From positions 40,188 to 104,187 of the forward strand of contig NZ_LFLU01000018.1 of the NCBI RefSeq assembly GCF_001189965.1: 64,000 nucleotides of DNA, given 5' to 3'. The stretch's first letter is position 1; each line of letters starts with the position of its first letter. Under the pieces are notes generated by a model, which saw only the letters and a program-made list of their open reading frames with translations, was not told where the DNA came from and made no database searches. Positions 10,880 to 20,236 of the stretch are shown one piece after another. Position numbers and translations under genes: made by a program. This DNA comes from Herbaspirillum rhizosphaerae. GTDB taxonomy: Bacteria > Pseudomonadota > Gammaproteobacteria > Burkholderiales > Burkholderiaceae_D.

Positions 10880-11566
10880 ATGTCATATAAATTTACTGCC
10901 GGACTCCTGCTCAGCCTGCTCGCCGCCTCTGCCGGCGCACAGAATTTCACCAACATCCCGGCGACGCCCGCCTCGTCCGCTTACAACCAGGACAACCAGG
11001 GCAATGTTGCGCGCAGTCAATACGGACTGTGCTGGCGCACGGGTTATTGGACACCCTCCGATTCGGTGACCGGCTGCGACGGCGATCTGCAACCGCCTGT
11101 CGCCAATCCGATTGCGCCGGCGCTGGTCAGCAATCCGACGGCGATCAGCGCTGCCGGCCAGGTCATGCCGGCCGACGCGGAAAACTGCAACTTCACCGTC
11201 ACCCTGAGCGGCGACCAGACCTTCGGCTTCGGCACGGCTAAATTGAATAGCGCCGCTGCCGGCATTCTGGATAAGGAAGTCGTCGAAAAGCTGAAAACAT
11301 GCAGCCAGATTGACAACATTATCGTGACCGGCCACGCCGATCGCCTTGGCGCTCAGAAACATAATCAGGAAATCTCACTCAAACGGGCAGAAGCCGTTTC
11401 TGCGTTTCTGAAAGGCAAAAATGTTTCCGCACCGATCCAAACCGTCGGCGCCGGCAATAATGAACCGATCACCAACTGCAGCGACAAGCTTGCCGGAAAG
11501 AAATTAACAAGCTGCCTATCACCTGACCGGCGTGTGGTTATTTCAGTGCAAGGGCATGAAAAATAA
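10880..11566 (+). CDS. OmpA-family outer membrane protein (first copy)
   Basis: A 228-residue secreted protein starting MSYKFTAGLLLSLLAASAGA, a clear signal peptide cleaved near AGA-QN. A short linker carries QYGLCWRTGYWTP, the same GLCW motif found in the next gene. A C-terminal OmpA/MotB peptidoglycan-binding domain follows (NIIVTGHADRLGAQKHNQEISLKRAEAV). It differs from the second copy by a cysteine pair in the C-terminal loop (TNCSDKLAGKKLTSCLSPDRR). The frame is open 39 codons upstream, but the signal peptide fixes the start. No Shine-Dalgarno sequence precedes the ATG, so translation may be weak. Likely role: anchoring the outer membrane to peptidoglycan. Confidence 0.85.
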   Translation: MSYKFTAGLLLSLLAASAGAQNFTNIPATPASSAYNQDNQGNVARSQYGLCWRTGYWTPSDSVTGCDGDLQPPVANPIAPALVSNPTAISAAGQVMPADAENCNFTVTLSGDQTFGFGTAKLNSAAAGILDKEVVEKLKTCSQIDNIIVTGHADRLGAQKHNQEISLKRAEAVSAFLKGKNVSAPIQTVGAGNNEPITNCSDKLAGKKLTSCLSPDRRVVISVQGHEK

Positions 11567-11847
11567 GGTTTTTTACGCAAAAATTGGCTTTTTTGGCAAC
11601 TCATATAGTGTGTTCATAGAGGTAAACGTCTTGTTACCAAAAAACAACAGAGTGTTAAAAACGTTGATTGGACTATTTGGCAACGTTCGCCGATTGCACC
11701 AGCCTGTGGCAGAATGGCGGCTAAGTTCATTGCACGGCTCCTGCAAAGGGACGTGTGACGACCTGAACACATGATATTATTCGTTTTTTTGATGTCGTAA
11801 TTTTGTAGCGCAGTTTATCTGCGGATATCTCACCCGAGAGGAGAAAC

Positions 11848-12471
11848 ATGAACAAATTAGCAAAACTCGTCTTCGCTGCTGCGTCCGCAGCCATCGCTCT
11901 GTCTGCGACTGCACAGGAAATCAAGGACATCAAGGTCCGTCCAAACAGCCTGTACCTGCAAGACGGTCGTGACGTTGTAACTCGCAGCGGTTTCGGTCTG
12001 TGCTGGCAAACTGCATTTGTTAACGGCCCTTGCGAAGAAGCTCCTGCTCCAGTAGCTGCTGCTGCTGCCGCTCCTGCTGCTGCTCCAGCTCCTGCTGCTG
12101 CCGCTGCACCGACATCGGAAAAAGTCACCTACGCTGCTGACGCATTCTTCGACTTCGACAAGGCAGTCCTGAAGCCAGCCGGTAAGGCTAAGCTGGACGA
12201 ACTGGTTGCTAACCTGAACGGTCTGAACCTGGAAGTCATCATCGCTGTTGGCCACACTGACTCGGTCGGTTCGGTTGCTTACAACCAAAAACTGTCCGTC
12301 CGCCGCGCTGAATCGGTCAAGGCATACCTGGTTTCCAAGGGTGTCGAAGCTAACCGCGTCTACACTGAAGGCAAGGGCAAATCGCAACCAGTCGCAGACA
12401 ACAAGACTGCAGCTGGCCGCGCCAAGAACCGCCGCGTTGAAATCGAAGTTGTTGGCACACGTAACAAGTAA
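11848..12471 (+). CDS. ompA: OmpA-family outer membrane protein (major copy)
   Basis: 207 residues with a signal peptide (MNKLAKLVFAAASAAIALSATAQ), the motif RSGFGLCWQTAF, an Ala/Pro-rich hinge (about residues 65-90) and a C-terminal OmpA domain (DAFFDFDKAVLKP; VGHTDSVGSVAYNQKLSVRRAESV; GRAKNRRVEIEV). It lacks an eight-stranded barrel and is an N-terminally reduced, periplasm-exposed OmpA of the Burkholderiales type. A strong ribosome binding site (GAGAGGAGAAAC) and a perfect downstream terminator suggest abundant monocistronic expression. It is probably a duplicate of the gene 280 bp upstream. Confidence 0.9.
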   Translation: MNKLAKLVFAAASAAIALSATAQEIKDIKVRPNSLYLQDGRDVVTRSGFGLCWQTAFVNGPCEEAPAPVAAAAAAPAAAPAPAAAAAPTSEKVTYAADAFFDFDKAVLKPAGKAKLDELVANLNGLNLEVIIAVGHTDSVGSVAYNQKLSVRRAESVKAYLVSKGVEANRVYTEGKGKSQPVADNKTAAGRAKNRRVEIEVVGTRNK

Positions 12472-12500
12472 TTGCCGGCACGCGATTTTCAATCGAATTA

Positions 12501-12526
12501 AACCCCGCTTCGGCGGGGTTTTTTTA
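12501..12526 (+). terminator. Rho-independent terminator of ompA
   Basis: AACCCCGC and GCGGGGTT form a perfect 8-bp stem around a TTCG tetraloop, followed by a T-run. It lies 30 nt after the ompA stop and ends before the ubiG start. Confidence 0.92.
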
Positions 12527-12582
12527 TGGAAATTTGTTTTGTGTCGGACAGCAAGCCGATTGCTTCGGCTATCATTCATCCT

Positions 12583-13278
12583 ATGAATGCCGATCCTCTA
12601 GAACTGCAAAAATTTAGCGATCTCGCCCATCGTTGGTGGGATCCCACTTCCGAATTTCGTCCCTTGCACGAAATCAACCCGCTTCGCCTTGAGTGGATCA
12701 ATGCCCGCGCGGCATTGCCCGGCAAGAATGTGGTCGACATCGGCTGCGGCGGCGGCATCCTTGCCGAATCCATGGCACGCAAAGGCGCCAGAGTCACCGG
12801 CATCGACCTCTCCGAAAAAGCCCTGAAAGTCGCTGACTTGCACGGCATGGAATCCGGTGTTCAGGTCCGCTACGAAAAAATTGCCGCCGAGGATCTCGCC
12901 GCGCGTGAAGCCGGACAATTCGATGTCGTGACCTGCATGGAAATGCTGGAACACGTGCCCGATCCGGCCTCCATCGTGCGCGCCTGCTCCGCCCTCGCGA
13001 AACCGGGCGGCCATGTATTCTTTTCCACCTTGAACCGCAATCCCAAAGCCTATCTGTTCGCCATTCTGGGCGCGGAGTATTTGCTGCGCATGCTGCCCAA
13101 GGGCACGCACGATTACGCCAAATTCATCACGCCGGCCGAGCTGGCGCGTTTCATTCGCGAAGCAGACCTGGAACTCGACGGCATCAAGGGGCTTTCCTAC
13201 AATCCTTTGACCAAACTGTATTCGATCAATCAGGACACCAGCGTCAACTACATGGTGGCTTGCCGCAAGCCGCTGTAA
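12583..13278 (+). CDS. ubiG: Ubiquinone biosynthesis O-methyltransferase
   Basis: 231-residue SAM-dependent enzyme performing both O-methylations in ubiquinone synthesis. The SAM motif I is [16 protein letters not shown], and the N-terminal [29 protein letters not shown] is diagnostic for UbiG. The open frame extends 19 codons upstream into the ompA terminator, so the ATG at 12583 is preferred. It lies in tandem with gph, as in many Burkholderiales. Confidence 0.96.
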   Translation: MNADPLELQKFSDLAHRWWDPTSEFRPLHEINPLRLEWINARAALPGKNVVDIGCGGGILAESMARKGARVTGIDLSEKALKVADLHGMESGVQVRYEKIAAEDLAAREAGQFDVVTCMEMLEHVPDPASIVRACSALAKPGGHVFFSTLNRNPKAYLFAILGAEYLLRMLPKGTHDYAKFITPAELARFIREADLELDGIKGLSYNPLTKLYSINQDTSVNYMVACRKPL

Positions 13279-13290
13279 CCGCTGGCATAA

Positions 13291-13316
13291 ACGAAGCCCG
13301 GATAAACGGGCTTCGT
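13291..13316 (+). terminator. Palindromic hairpin between ubiG and gph
   Basis: ACGAAGCCCG and CGGGCTTCGT form a perfect 10-bp stem with a 6-nt loop 12 nt after the ubiG stop. No T-run follows (CCCCAC). It could be a weak terminator or a 3'-end stabilising hairpin. Confidence 0.5.
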
Positions 13317-13342
13317 CCCCACAACAACGTCAGAAATTCACA

Positions 13343-14002
13343 ATGCCTCTGAAGAAGCCACGCGCCATCCTGTTCGACCTCGACGGCACACTCGCCGATA
13401 CCGCCCCGGACCTCGCTGAAGCAGTCAATGCATTGCGCGCGGATCGCGGCCTGGAACCTACACCCTACGAATTGCTCCGTCCCGTCGCTTCGGCCGGCGC
13501 GCGCGGCCTGATCGGCGCCGCCTTCGGCATCAAGCCCGACGACGACGCCTACGAAGAATTGCGCGTCAGCTTCCTGAACCGCTACGAAGCGAACCTGGTC
13601 GTCAAAAGCAAACTGTTCGACGGCATCCCCGATCTGTTGAAACAGTTGGAAGCGCAAGGCCTGGCCTGGGGCATCGTCACCAACAAGGCATCCCGCTTCA
13701 CCGATCCGCTGGTGCCTCAGATCGGCCTGGGCCACGCCGGCTGCATCGTCTCCGGCGACACCACACCGCATACCAAACCGCATCCTGCGCCGCTGCTGGA
13801 AGCCGCCAGTCGCCTGCAGCTGCCTGCGGAGGATTGCTGGTACGTCGGCGACGACCTGCGCGACATCCAGGCCGGACGCGCGGCCGGCATGCAAACCGTG
13901 GCGGCTGCCTGGGGCTATTGCGGCCATGCGGAACCGGCGTCATGGGAAGCCGATGCACTGTTGCACGATCCGCTACACCTGCTTGACCTGATCAGGTCAT
14001 AA
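13343..14002 (+). CDS. gph: Phosphoglycolate phosphatase (HAD family)
   Basis: 219-residue HAD hydrolase. Motif I FDLDGTLADTAPDL (residues 10-23) supplies the Asp nucleophile and general acid. Motif II is in WGIVTNK and motif IV in CWYVGDDLRDIQAGRAAGM. It removes the phosphate of 2-phosphoglycolate. The position directly after ubiG is typical and supports Gph over other HAD phosphatases, although these subfamilies overlap (MupP/Gph-like). Confidence 0.88.
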   Translation: MPLKKPRAILFDLDGTLADTAPDLAEAVNALRADRGLEPTPYELLRPVASAGARGLIGAAFGIKPDDDAYEELRVSFLNRYEANLVVKSKLFDGIPDLLKQLEAQGLAWGIVTNKASRFTDPLVPQIGLGHAGCIVSGDTTPHTKPHPAPLLEAASRLQLPAEDCWYVGDDLRDIQAGRAAGMQTVAAAWGYCGHAEPASWEADALLHDPLHLLDLIRS

Positions 14003-14139
14003 TCACCCTGATCTCAATCGTCGCATTTATTGCAATTGCAGTGCAGCCGGAAGCCCGCTTCCATCCGACTTCCGGCCACATCAAAATATATTGAAGGCGT
14101 TTGCCTGCCGCGAGCGCACTTCTCCACGAGGAAACGATC

Positions 14140-17100
14140 ATGGCGAATCATCCCCGTCCTGCCTGGCAACTGCGCACACTGCGCTGGTCCGCATACACCA
14201 CCACCGTCCTGCTGCTGCTCGCACTGATCAGTTGGCTGGCGCTGCCGTCGCTGGTCAAGAAAATCGCCGCCGAGCAGACCCTGGCAAAAATCGGCCGCAA
14301 GCTCGACATCGGCGAAGTCAGTTTCAATCCCTTCATCCTCGCCCTGCGCGTACATGACGTGACGCTCTACGAGCCTGATCAGAAAACCGCCGCGTTCAGC
14401 GCCAAAGAACTGGTCGTCAACGCCTCCGCCACCTCCCTGCCGCGATTGGCCGCCATCCTCGATGAAGTCAAACTGGTCGAACCCAGGGTCCACGTCGTCC
14501 GCCTCAGCGACGAAGGCATCGGCCGCTACAATTTCTCCGACATCATCGACCGCATTCTCGCCATGCCGAAGAGCGAAGGAGAAACCTTCTTCTCGCTGGC
14601 CAACCTGCAATTGCAAAACGGCGCCATCCTGTTCGACGACAAAGTCACCGGCAAGACCATCGACATCCGCACGCTCAACATCGGCGTGCCGTTCGTGTCC
14701 AACCTGCCGCGCAACGTGGATACCTTTGTCCAGCCGGTCCTGTCGATGACCGTCAACGGCACGCCGTTTTCGCTCAAAGGCCGCAGCAAACCCTTCGCCA
14801 GCTCGCTCGACACCACGCTGGCCATCGACATCAACAAGCTGGACCTGGCGAGCTACGTGCCGTTTGTCCCGGTTGCGCTGCCCGTCAAACTGGAGAGCGC
14901 CAAGCTCACCACGCAACTTGACCTCACCTTCAGCCGCGACAAGGACAAACCGCAAATCGCCCTCGACGGCGACGTGACGCTGGCGGATATTTCGGTACAG
15001 GAAAAGAACGCAGCGCAATTGCTGAAAGCCGGTTCGATCGCGGCAAAAATCAACAAGCTCGACCTCGTCAAACTCAGCGGCGTCATCGACCAGATTACTA
15101 TCGACAAGCCCGAAATATGGGCAGAGATGAACAACAAGGGCGAGATCAACTGGACCCGCATCGGCAAGAGCAACACCAAGCCTGCTGCGGCGAAGAAGAC
15201 CGCGGCCCAAGCAGCACCAACAGCGCCGGCCGCACCTGCAACGGCTGACGCCAAACCGGCTGCCGCCGCACCGGCCATTACCGTCCGCAAATTGATGGTG
15301 CGCGACGGCAGCGTCAAATGGACGGACGACGCCAACGCCGCGCCGCGCCAGGTCGTGCAGCTGGAAAAAATCACCGTCGACGCAGAAGAAATCTCCACCG
15401 TCGCCGATGCCAAGCCAGCCAAAATCGCCTTGTCGCTCACCGAAAACGGCCACGGCGAAATCGGCTTCACCGGTGAAGTCGCACCGCTTAAAGGCAGCGT
15501 CAACGGCAATGCAACGCTGAAATCGGTACAGTTGAGCGGCTATCAGAATTACCTCAATCGTTCCCTCAACGGCGCGCTCAGCGGCAAGGTCTCGGGCCAG
15601 ACCGAGGTGCAAGTCGCCGGCGGCCAGGTCAAACTCGGCAAGCTCGGTGTCGAGGTGAGCGATCTGAAACTGGCGTCCAAAGCAAAATCCGCAGCGAGCG
15701 TCATCGGCGCCAAAACCATCGCCCTGGACAATGCATCGATCGACTTGCAAGCGCGTAAAGCGGAAGCCGACACGTTCCGCATCGCCGGCCTGAACGGCGA
15801 CCTGCGACGCGACGCCAAGGGCGTATTGAACTTGCAAGACTTGCTTGCCACGTCCGCCGCGTCGGGCAAGCCGGCCGCCGCAACCGACGCTTCCGCCAAA
15901 ACCGACGCGCCTGCAAAGGCCACAACACCGGCCGCTTCAAACACTGCGGCATGGCAAGCCAAACTGCACAGCCTGGCCATCACCGACAGCACCATCGCCT
16001 ACGAAGACGGCGGCACCACGCCGCCCCAAAAACTGCGCGCCGAAGGCATCAACCTGAAGGTCGACAATCTCTCCAGCCAGTTGGATCAGACCACCAGGAT
16101 CTCGCTGCAAACCAAACTCAACAAGAACGGCAAACTCAACGTCACCGGCCAGGCAGCGCCGCAACTGAAGACCATCGACCTTGCCCTGGATGCGCAAAAC
16201 CTGCCGATTGCACCGTTCCAGACCTACTTCACCGATTACCTCAACGTCACGCTCACCAGCGGCACCCTGAGCACCAAGGGCAAGCTCGCACTGACGCCGC
16301 CCGTCAACAAGCAAACGCTGGCGCTGCAATATAACGGCTCGGCCAGCCTGAACAATTTCCGCGTGCTCGACAAGCTGACTTCCAGCGACTTCCTGCGCTG
16401 GAGGGTGCTGAACCTGCAAGGCATCAACGCCAAGATCGACGGCAAGCCGGTGGTGTCGCTGGAAAAAATCGCCCTCTCCGATTTCTACGCCCGCGCCATC
16501 CTGTCCGATCAGGGCAAGCTGAATCTCCAAGACATCGTCGTCTCCAAAGACCAGCCGCCGAGCTCCGTCACGACGCCGGCCAGCGCCGACGACAAACCCT
16601 CCACCACCGTCGCCAAGACCACCACCTCCACAGCGCCGGTCACGCCTGCCGCGCCTGATCCGAATGCGCCGGTCATCCGCATCGGCCAGACGGTCCTGCA
16701 AGGCGGCAACATCAATTTCACCGACAACTTCGTCAAGCCCAACTACACCGCCAACATGACCGGCATGGGCGGCACCATCGGCAGCATCGCCTCCGACAAG
16801 CCGGCGCCGGCGACCATCGACCTGCGCGGCAAGATCGACAACGACGCGCCGCTGCAAATCTCCGGCGCGCTCAATCCCCTGTTCAAGCCGATGTTCCTCG
16901 ACGTCAAAGCCAGCGCCAACGGCGTGCAGCTGCCGCGCCTGACGCCCTATTCCGCCAAGTACGCCGGCTACCCGATCACCAAGGGCAAGCTGTCGATGGA
17001 CGTGCAATACAAGATTGAAAACGACAAGCTGGTCGCGCAAAACGATGTCCGCATCGAACAGTTGACCTTCGGCGACCACGTCGACGGCCCCAACGTCACC

Positions 17101-17868
17101 AAGCTGCCGGTGATGCTGGCCGTCTCCCTGCTGAAAGACCGCAACGGCACCATCAACCTCAACCTGCCGATTTCCGGCTCGCTGTCCGATCCGCAGTTTT
17201 CGATCGGCGGCATCATCATGCGCGTCTTCGTCAACCTGATCGTCAAGGCGGTCACCTCGCCGTTTGCGCTGATCAGCTCGATGTTCGGCGGCGACAGCGC
17301 AGGCGAACTCAGCTATATCGAATTCGAACCCGGCTCATCGGAACTGACCGACGACATCCGCAAGAAACTCGATACGCTCGGCTATGCCTTGCATCAGCGT
17401 CCGGCCCTGAAGATCGACGTCATGGGCCGCGCCGATCCCGCCGTAGACGACGCCGGCCTGCGCCAGGAACTTCTCAATCGCAAGATGCGCGCAATGAAAC
17501 GCAAGGACATCATCGAAAAAGAAGGCCAACCCTCCGGCAAGGACCTCGACGTCACGGAAGGCGAGCGCACCAAGTACATGGAAAAAGTCTACAAGGACGA
17601 GAAATTCAAAAAACCGCGCAACATGGTCGGCCTGACCAAATCGCTGCCGCCGGAAGAAATGCAAAAACTGATCGTCGACAACACCACGATCACCGAAGAC
17701 GACCTGCGCAACCTGGCGCAGCGCCGTGCCGACCTGGTACGCAATTACCTGCAAGACCAAAGCATCATCTCGGCCGATCGTATTTACCTGATCGCGCCCA
17801 AGCTCAACGCCGAAGGCATCAAGGACAAGGGACAAACCAGCCGCGTCGAGCTGACGTTGCAGCAATAG
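14140..17868 (+). CDS. Large DUF748/AsmA-like envelope protein
   Basis: 1242 residues with one N-terminal membrane anchor (TTTVLLLLALISWLALPSLV, about residues 17-36) and a long periplasmic region of AsmA/DUF748 repeats. The repeats are separated by Ala/Pro/Lys linkers (AAKKTAAQAAPTAPAAPAT; DASAKTDAPAKATTPAAS). The C-terminus has a degenerate OmpA-like segment (SYIEFEPGSSELTDDIRKKLDTLG; LAQRRADLVRNYL). AsmA-like proteins are thought to bridge the periplasm in phospholipid transport or membrane homeostasis, so a role here is inferred only. The start was moved to the ATG at 14140, which has GAGGAA 9 nt upstream. Confidence 0.85.
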   Translation: MANHPRPAWQLRTLRWSAYTTTVLLLLALISWLALPSLVKKIAAEQTLAKIGRKLDIGEVSFNPFILALRVHDVTLYEPDQKTAAFSAKELVVNASATSLPRLAAILDEVKLVEPRVHVVRLSDEGIGRYNFSDIIDRILAMPKSEGETFFSLANLQLQNGAILFDDKVTGKTIDIRTLNIGVPFVSNLPRNVDTFVQPVLSMTVNGTPFSLKGRSKPFASSLDTTLAIDINKLDLASYVPFVPVALPVKLESAKLTTQLDLTFSRDKDKPQIALDGDVTLADISVQEKNAAQLLKAGSIAAKINKLDLVKLSGVIDQITIDKPEIWAEMNNKGEINWTRIGKSNTKPAAAKKTAAQAAPTAPAAPATADAKPAAAAPAITVRKLMVRDGSVKWTDDANAAPRQVVQLEKITVDAEEISTVADAKPAKIALSLTENGHGEIGFTGEVAPLKGSVNGNATLKSVQLSGYQNYLNRSLNGALSGKVSGQTEVQVAGGQVKLGKLGVEVSDLKLASKAKSAASVIGAKTIALDNASIDLQARKAEADTFRIAGLNGDLRRDAKGVLNLQDLLATSAASGKPAAATDASAKTDAPAKATTPAASNTAAWQAKLHSLAITDSTIAYEDGGTTPPQKLRAEGINLKVDNLSSQLDQTTRISLQTKLNKNGKLNVTGQAAPQLKTIDLALDAQNLPIAPFQTYFTDYLNVTLTSGTLSTKGKLALTPPVNKQTLALQYNGSASLNNFRVLDKLTSSDFLRWRVLNLQGINAKIDGKPVVSLEKIALSDFYARAILSDQGKLNLQDIVVSKDQPPSSVTTPASADDKPSTTVAKTTTSTAPVTPAAPDPNAPVIRIGQTVLQGGNINFTDNFVKPNYTANMTGMGGTIGSIASDKPAPATIDLRGKIDNDAPLQISGALNPLFKPMFLDVKASANGVQLPRLTPYSAKYAGYPITKGKLSMDVQYKIENDKLVAQNDVRIEQLTFGDHVDGPNVTKLPVMLAVSLLKDRNGTINLNLPISGSLSDPQFSIGGIIMRVFVNLIVKAVTSPFALISSMFGGDSAGELSYIEFEPGSSELTDDIRKKLDTLGYALHQRPALKIDVMGRADPAVDDAGLRQELLNRKMRAMKRKDIIEKEGQPSGKDLDVTEGERTKYMEKVYKDEKFKKPRNMVGLTKSLPPEEMQKLIVDNTTITEDDLRNLAQRRADLVRNYLQDQSIISADRIYLIAPKLNAEGIKDKGQTSRVELTLQQ

Positions 17869-17944
17869 AGGGGTGGGATGCGCACGACCGCTCTTGATAA
17901 GCCGGCAAGCCGCCCCCATACTGAGTTATAATGCAGATCTGCAT

Positions 17945-18307
17945 GGGGCCGACTTGGTTTCGACGTGGGTTGCAAAGCAGCGCAGGGCATACCGAGGCCT
18001 GACTACCTCGTAAATACAATCAGACAAGATATAACTGCAAACGATAACTCGTACGCACAAGCGGCTTAATACCCGCTTGCTCTACACTACTTCTTCCTTG
18101 GGGTAGGCTGGTAAAACAGCAGTAGAGTCATTTACAAGGAATCGCTTTGAATCGGGTCACTTGATTCAAGGCTAAATCTAAGGTGACTCGCCTTAACGAA
18201 GCGTGCGCGTCCGCGTCGTTCGGGTTAAATCAAATGGCAGCGCTAAGTATGTAGAACTGTCTGTAGAGTGCTTGCGGACGCGGGTTCGATTCCCGCCGGC
18301 TCCACCA
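17945..18307 (+). ncRNA. ssrA: tmRNA (transfer-messenger RNA)
   Basis: The 5' end GGGGCCGACTTGGTTTCGACG and the 3' end GGTTCGATTCCCGCCGGCTCC-ACCA form the tRNA-like domain; acceptor GGGGCCG pairs with CGGCTCC (one G-U). The tag reading frame at 18037-18069 starts at the GCA resume codon and encodes ANDNSYAQAA before TAA, a typical proteolysis tag. CCA is encoded (18305-18307). A good -10 hexamer TATAAT is at 17927-17932. tmRNA rescues stalled ribosomes with SmpB. Its 3' end is a common integration site for genomic islands. Confidence 0.95.
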
Positions 18308-18314
18308 CCAATAC

Positions 18315-18343
18315 AAAAGGTCACCCCCGGGTGGCCTTTTTTA
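18315..18343 (+). terminator. Rho-independent terminator of ssrA
   Basis: AAAGGTCACCC pairs with GGGTGGCCTTT (one T-G pair) across a 2-nt loop, followed by a T-run. It starts a few nucleotides after the encoded CCA. Confidence 0.85.
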
Positions 18344-18484
18344 TTGGTGATGATCCAGACCGAACCGAACCGAACCGAACCGAATCCGCGTCCGGTACGG
18401 ACGCGGGGCAAGCCCGGGGTTGCGCGAAGCATCACTTCGTGCCGGACGAGCCAGTTGGGCTTTCAAGCCCAACTGTGGGAGATT

Positions 18485-18525
18485 CCTACAACTCAACCAC
18501 CAATACGAAGGTCAACGTTGGGTGG
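18485..18525 (+). repeat. Degenerate copy of tmRNA 3' end and terminator (att-like)
   Basis: The stretch CCACCAATAC, then AAGGTCA, then GGGTGG matches 18304-18336 over about 32 positions with one gap. In the real copy this is the encoded CCA and the left arm of the ssrA terminator. Upstream, GATTCC and a weak T-arm-like stem (TGTGGGA / TCCTACA) also echo the tmRNA T-loop. The terminator right arm has decayed. This looks like a direct repeat left by integration at ssrA. Confidence 0.55.
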
Positions 18526-18920
18526 AATGCCGTTCAGTTAAGCCCGAAACGTCCTGCCAAAACCTGTGACACCGTCGTCCTGACGAAAGTCAGGACCCAG
18601 CGTCGTATCGGCGGGTGTCACAACACCGAGCTCCAACGTTCGCCGGGGCCAGATGAATGATGAAAGATAACAACAGGCGCAACTCCACCATACACCCTCC
18701 TCACCAAGACCTGTTTTGCCCAAAAACGCACTCTCCGTTCGGCTTGAATTGGCCGATGCGGATCAAAAAACCTCTATCGCTCCCTGATTTCACACGTCTA
18801 AACAAAACAAAAATTCAATAGTTTTTATTCGAAATTAATATCGAATAGTTTAATTTATAATGAGTTATTACCCACATTAATGTTGCATAAATTTCAATTT
18901 ATGATGCTGGGGGCTGTCAG

Positions 18921-20123
18921 GTGTCAAATCAATCCGAGAATAAATCACCTATGAAAATTCGCACACGGACATTCAGCGCTTTGTGGGCATTAGGCAGCGT
19001 CATCGGCGGTATCTTGTTTCAGGTTTCTTCAGCGCATGCTCAGGATGTACAGACGGCATCCATCGGATTTCTCACGCCGCTGACCGGGATTTACGGTCCC
19101 TACGGAACGAACGGCGCCAATGCAGCCCAGCTCGCCATTGATGACGCAAACAAACGCAAGATCACAATCAATGGGAAACTGGTTGTCTTCAAACTGAACG
19201 TGCAGGATGACCGGTCCAATGCCAACAATGCTGTCCAGGTCGCGAATTATTTTGTAAAAACGGGGGTTGTCGCTGTCATCAGCCGGGGCAATACGCGCAA
19301 CGCCATGAGCGTTTCCAAAATCTATAGCGACGCCGGCATCGCGCAAATCACACCCACTGCGAGCGGACGGCCGTTTACCCAGCAAGGATTTCAGACCACC
19401 TTCCGCATTATCGGCCACAGCGATCAGGGCGGCCGCTACCTTGGCGAGTACATCCGCACGACCTATCCCAACAAAAGCATCGCTGTCATCGATAACCGTA
19501 CCGAAGCCGGCCGGACTTTCGCCGACAATTTCAGCCTGGCGATCACCCAAAACGGCGGCACCATCATGAGTCGCGACTTCGTCGATGACACGACTTCCGA
19601 TTTCAACACAGCCTTGGTGCGTGCGAGAAAAGCGGATATCGTTTTCTTCGGCGGCCTGTATTCACAAGAAGCGCCCTTGTTGAACGCCATGCGGCGTTTG
19701 GGCATGACCGCCATGCTGGTCAGCGGCGCCAACGGCATGACCAGCTCCAATTTTTTGTCTCCGGATGTCGCAGATAAGGCTGATGGCACGATCGCTCTGG
19801 AGACCACCCTGCCTTTCAATGAAGTCGAAGGCTGGAAAGCGATAAAAAAAGCCAATGTAGAGAAGTTCGACAGCGCGGCCGAGTTGTACGAGCCGCTAGC
19901 CTATGACGCCATACAAGCCATCGTTGCGGCAGTCGTGCGGGCACAGTCTCTCGATCCTCCAAAAATCACTGCGGCGCTCCATCGCATCAAACACAAGGGA
20001 TTGACCGGGATGATCTCGTTCGATGCTGAAGGCAATCTGGAAGAGCCCATTTATTCCATTTATCAGGTAAAAGAAAAAAAATGGGTGCTGGTTAAAATCG
20101 TCAGGGCAAAACAAGGCCGGTAG
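18921..20123 (+). CDS. LivJ-like periplasmic binding protein, orphan (1)
   Basis: 400 residues from GTG, or 390 from the ATG at 18951, which gives a cleaner signal peptide (MKIRTRTFSALW...SSAHAQ). GGGGG 10 nt before the GTG favours the longer form. The mature protein is a type I periplasmic-binding fold of the branched-chain amino acid/amide family (IGFLTPLTGIYGPYGTNGANAAQLAIDDAN; FFGGLYSQEAPLLNAMRRLG). No permease or ATPase gene adjoins it. A second family member lies convergent next door. The ligand is unknown: it may feed a transporter encoded elsewhere or serve as a sensory binding protein. Confidence 0.8.
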   Translation: MSNQSENKSPMKIRTRTFSALWALGSVIGGILFQVSSAHAQDVQTASIGFLTPLTGIYGPYGTNGANAAQLAIDDANKRKITINGKLVVFKLNVQDDRSNANNAVQVANYFVKTGVVAVISRGNTRNAMSVSKIYSDAGIAQITPTASGRPFTQQGFQTTFRIIGHSDQGGRYLGEYIRTTYPNKSIAVIDNRTEAGRTFADNFSLAITQNGGTIMSRDFVDDTTSDFNTALVRARKADIVFFGGLYSQEAPLLNAMRRLGMTAMLVSGANGMTSSNFLSPDVADKADGTIALETTLPFNEVEGWKAIKKANVEKFDSAAELYEPLAYDAIQAIVAAVVRAQSLDPPKITAALHRIKHKGLTGMISFDAEGNLEEPIYSIYQVKEKKWVLVKIVRAKQGR

Positions 20124-20236
20124 CAAGTTCGTCCGGATGTGCACACTGCGTCCACATGAATCCTCAACACCTCCTCAGGCGCCAGCCAACCACGGCAGCA
20201 TCTGAAATGGTGCCTGCCCGCCGGGCGATCATGCGC

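Larger units (their letters stand above)
18308..18920. other. Repeat-rich intergenic region behind tmRNA
   Basis: 613 bp without a credible gene. In order it holds the ssrA terminator; five tandem CCGAA units (18360-18384); an inverted repeat CCGCGTCCG-GTA-CGGACGCGG (18386-18406); a hairpin CAGTTGGGCTT-TC-AAGCCCAACTG (18452-18475); a decayed duplicate of the tmRNA 3' end (18485-18525); and a hairpin GTCCTGAC-GAAA-GTCAGGAC (18577-18596). That last form resembles dispersed CTGACGAAAGTCAG repeats of other proteobacteria. The last 150 bp are A/T-rich and probably promote the next gene. Confidence 0.6.
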
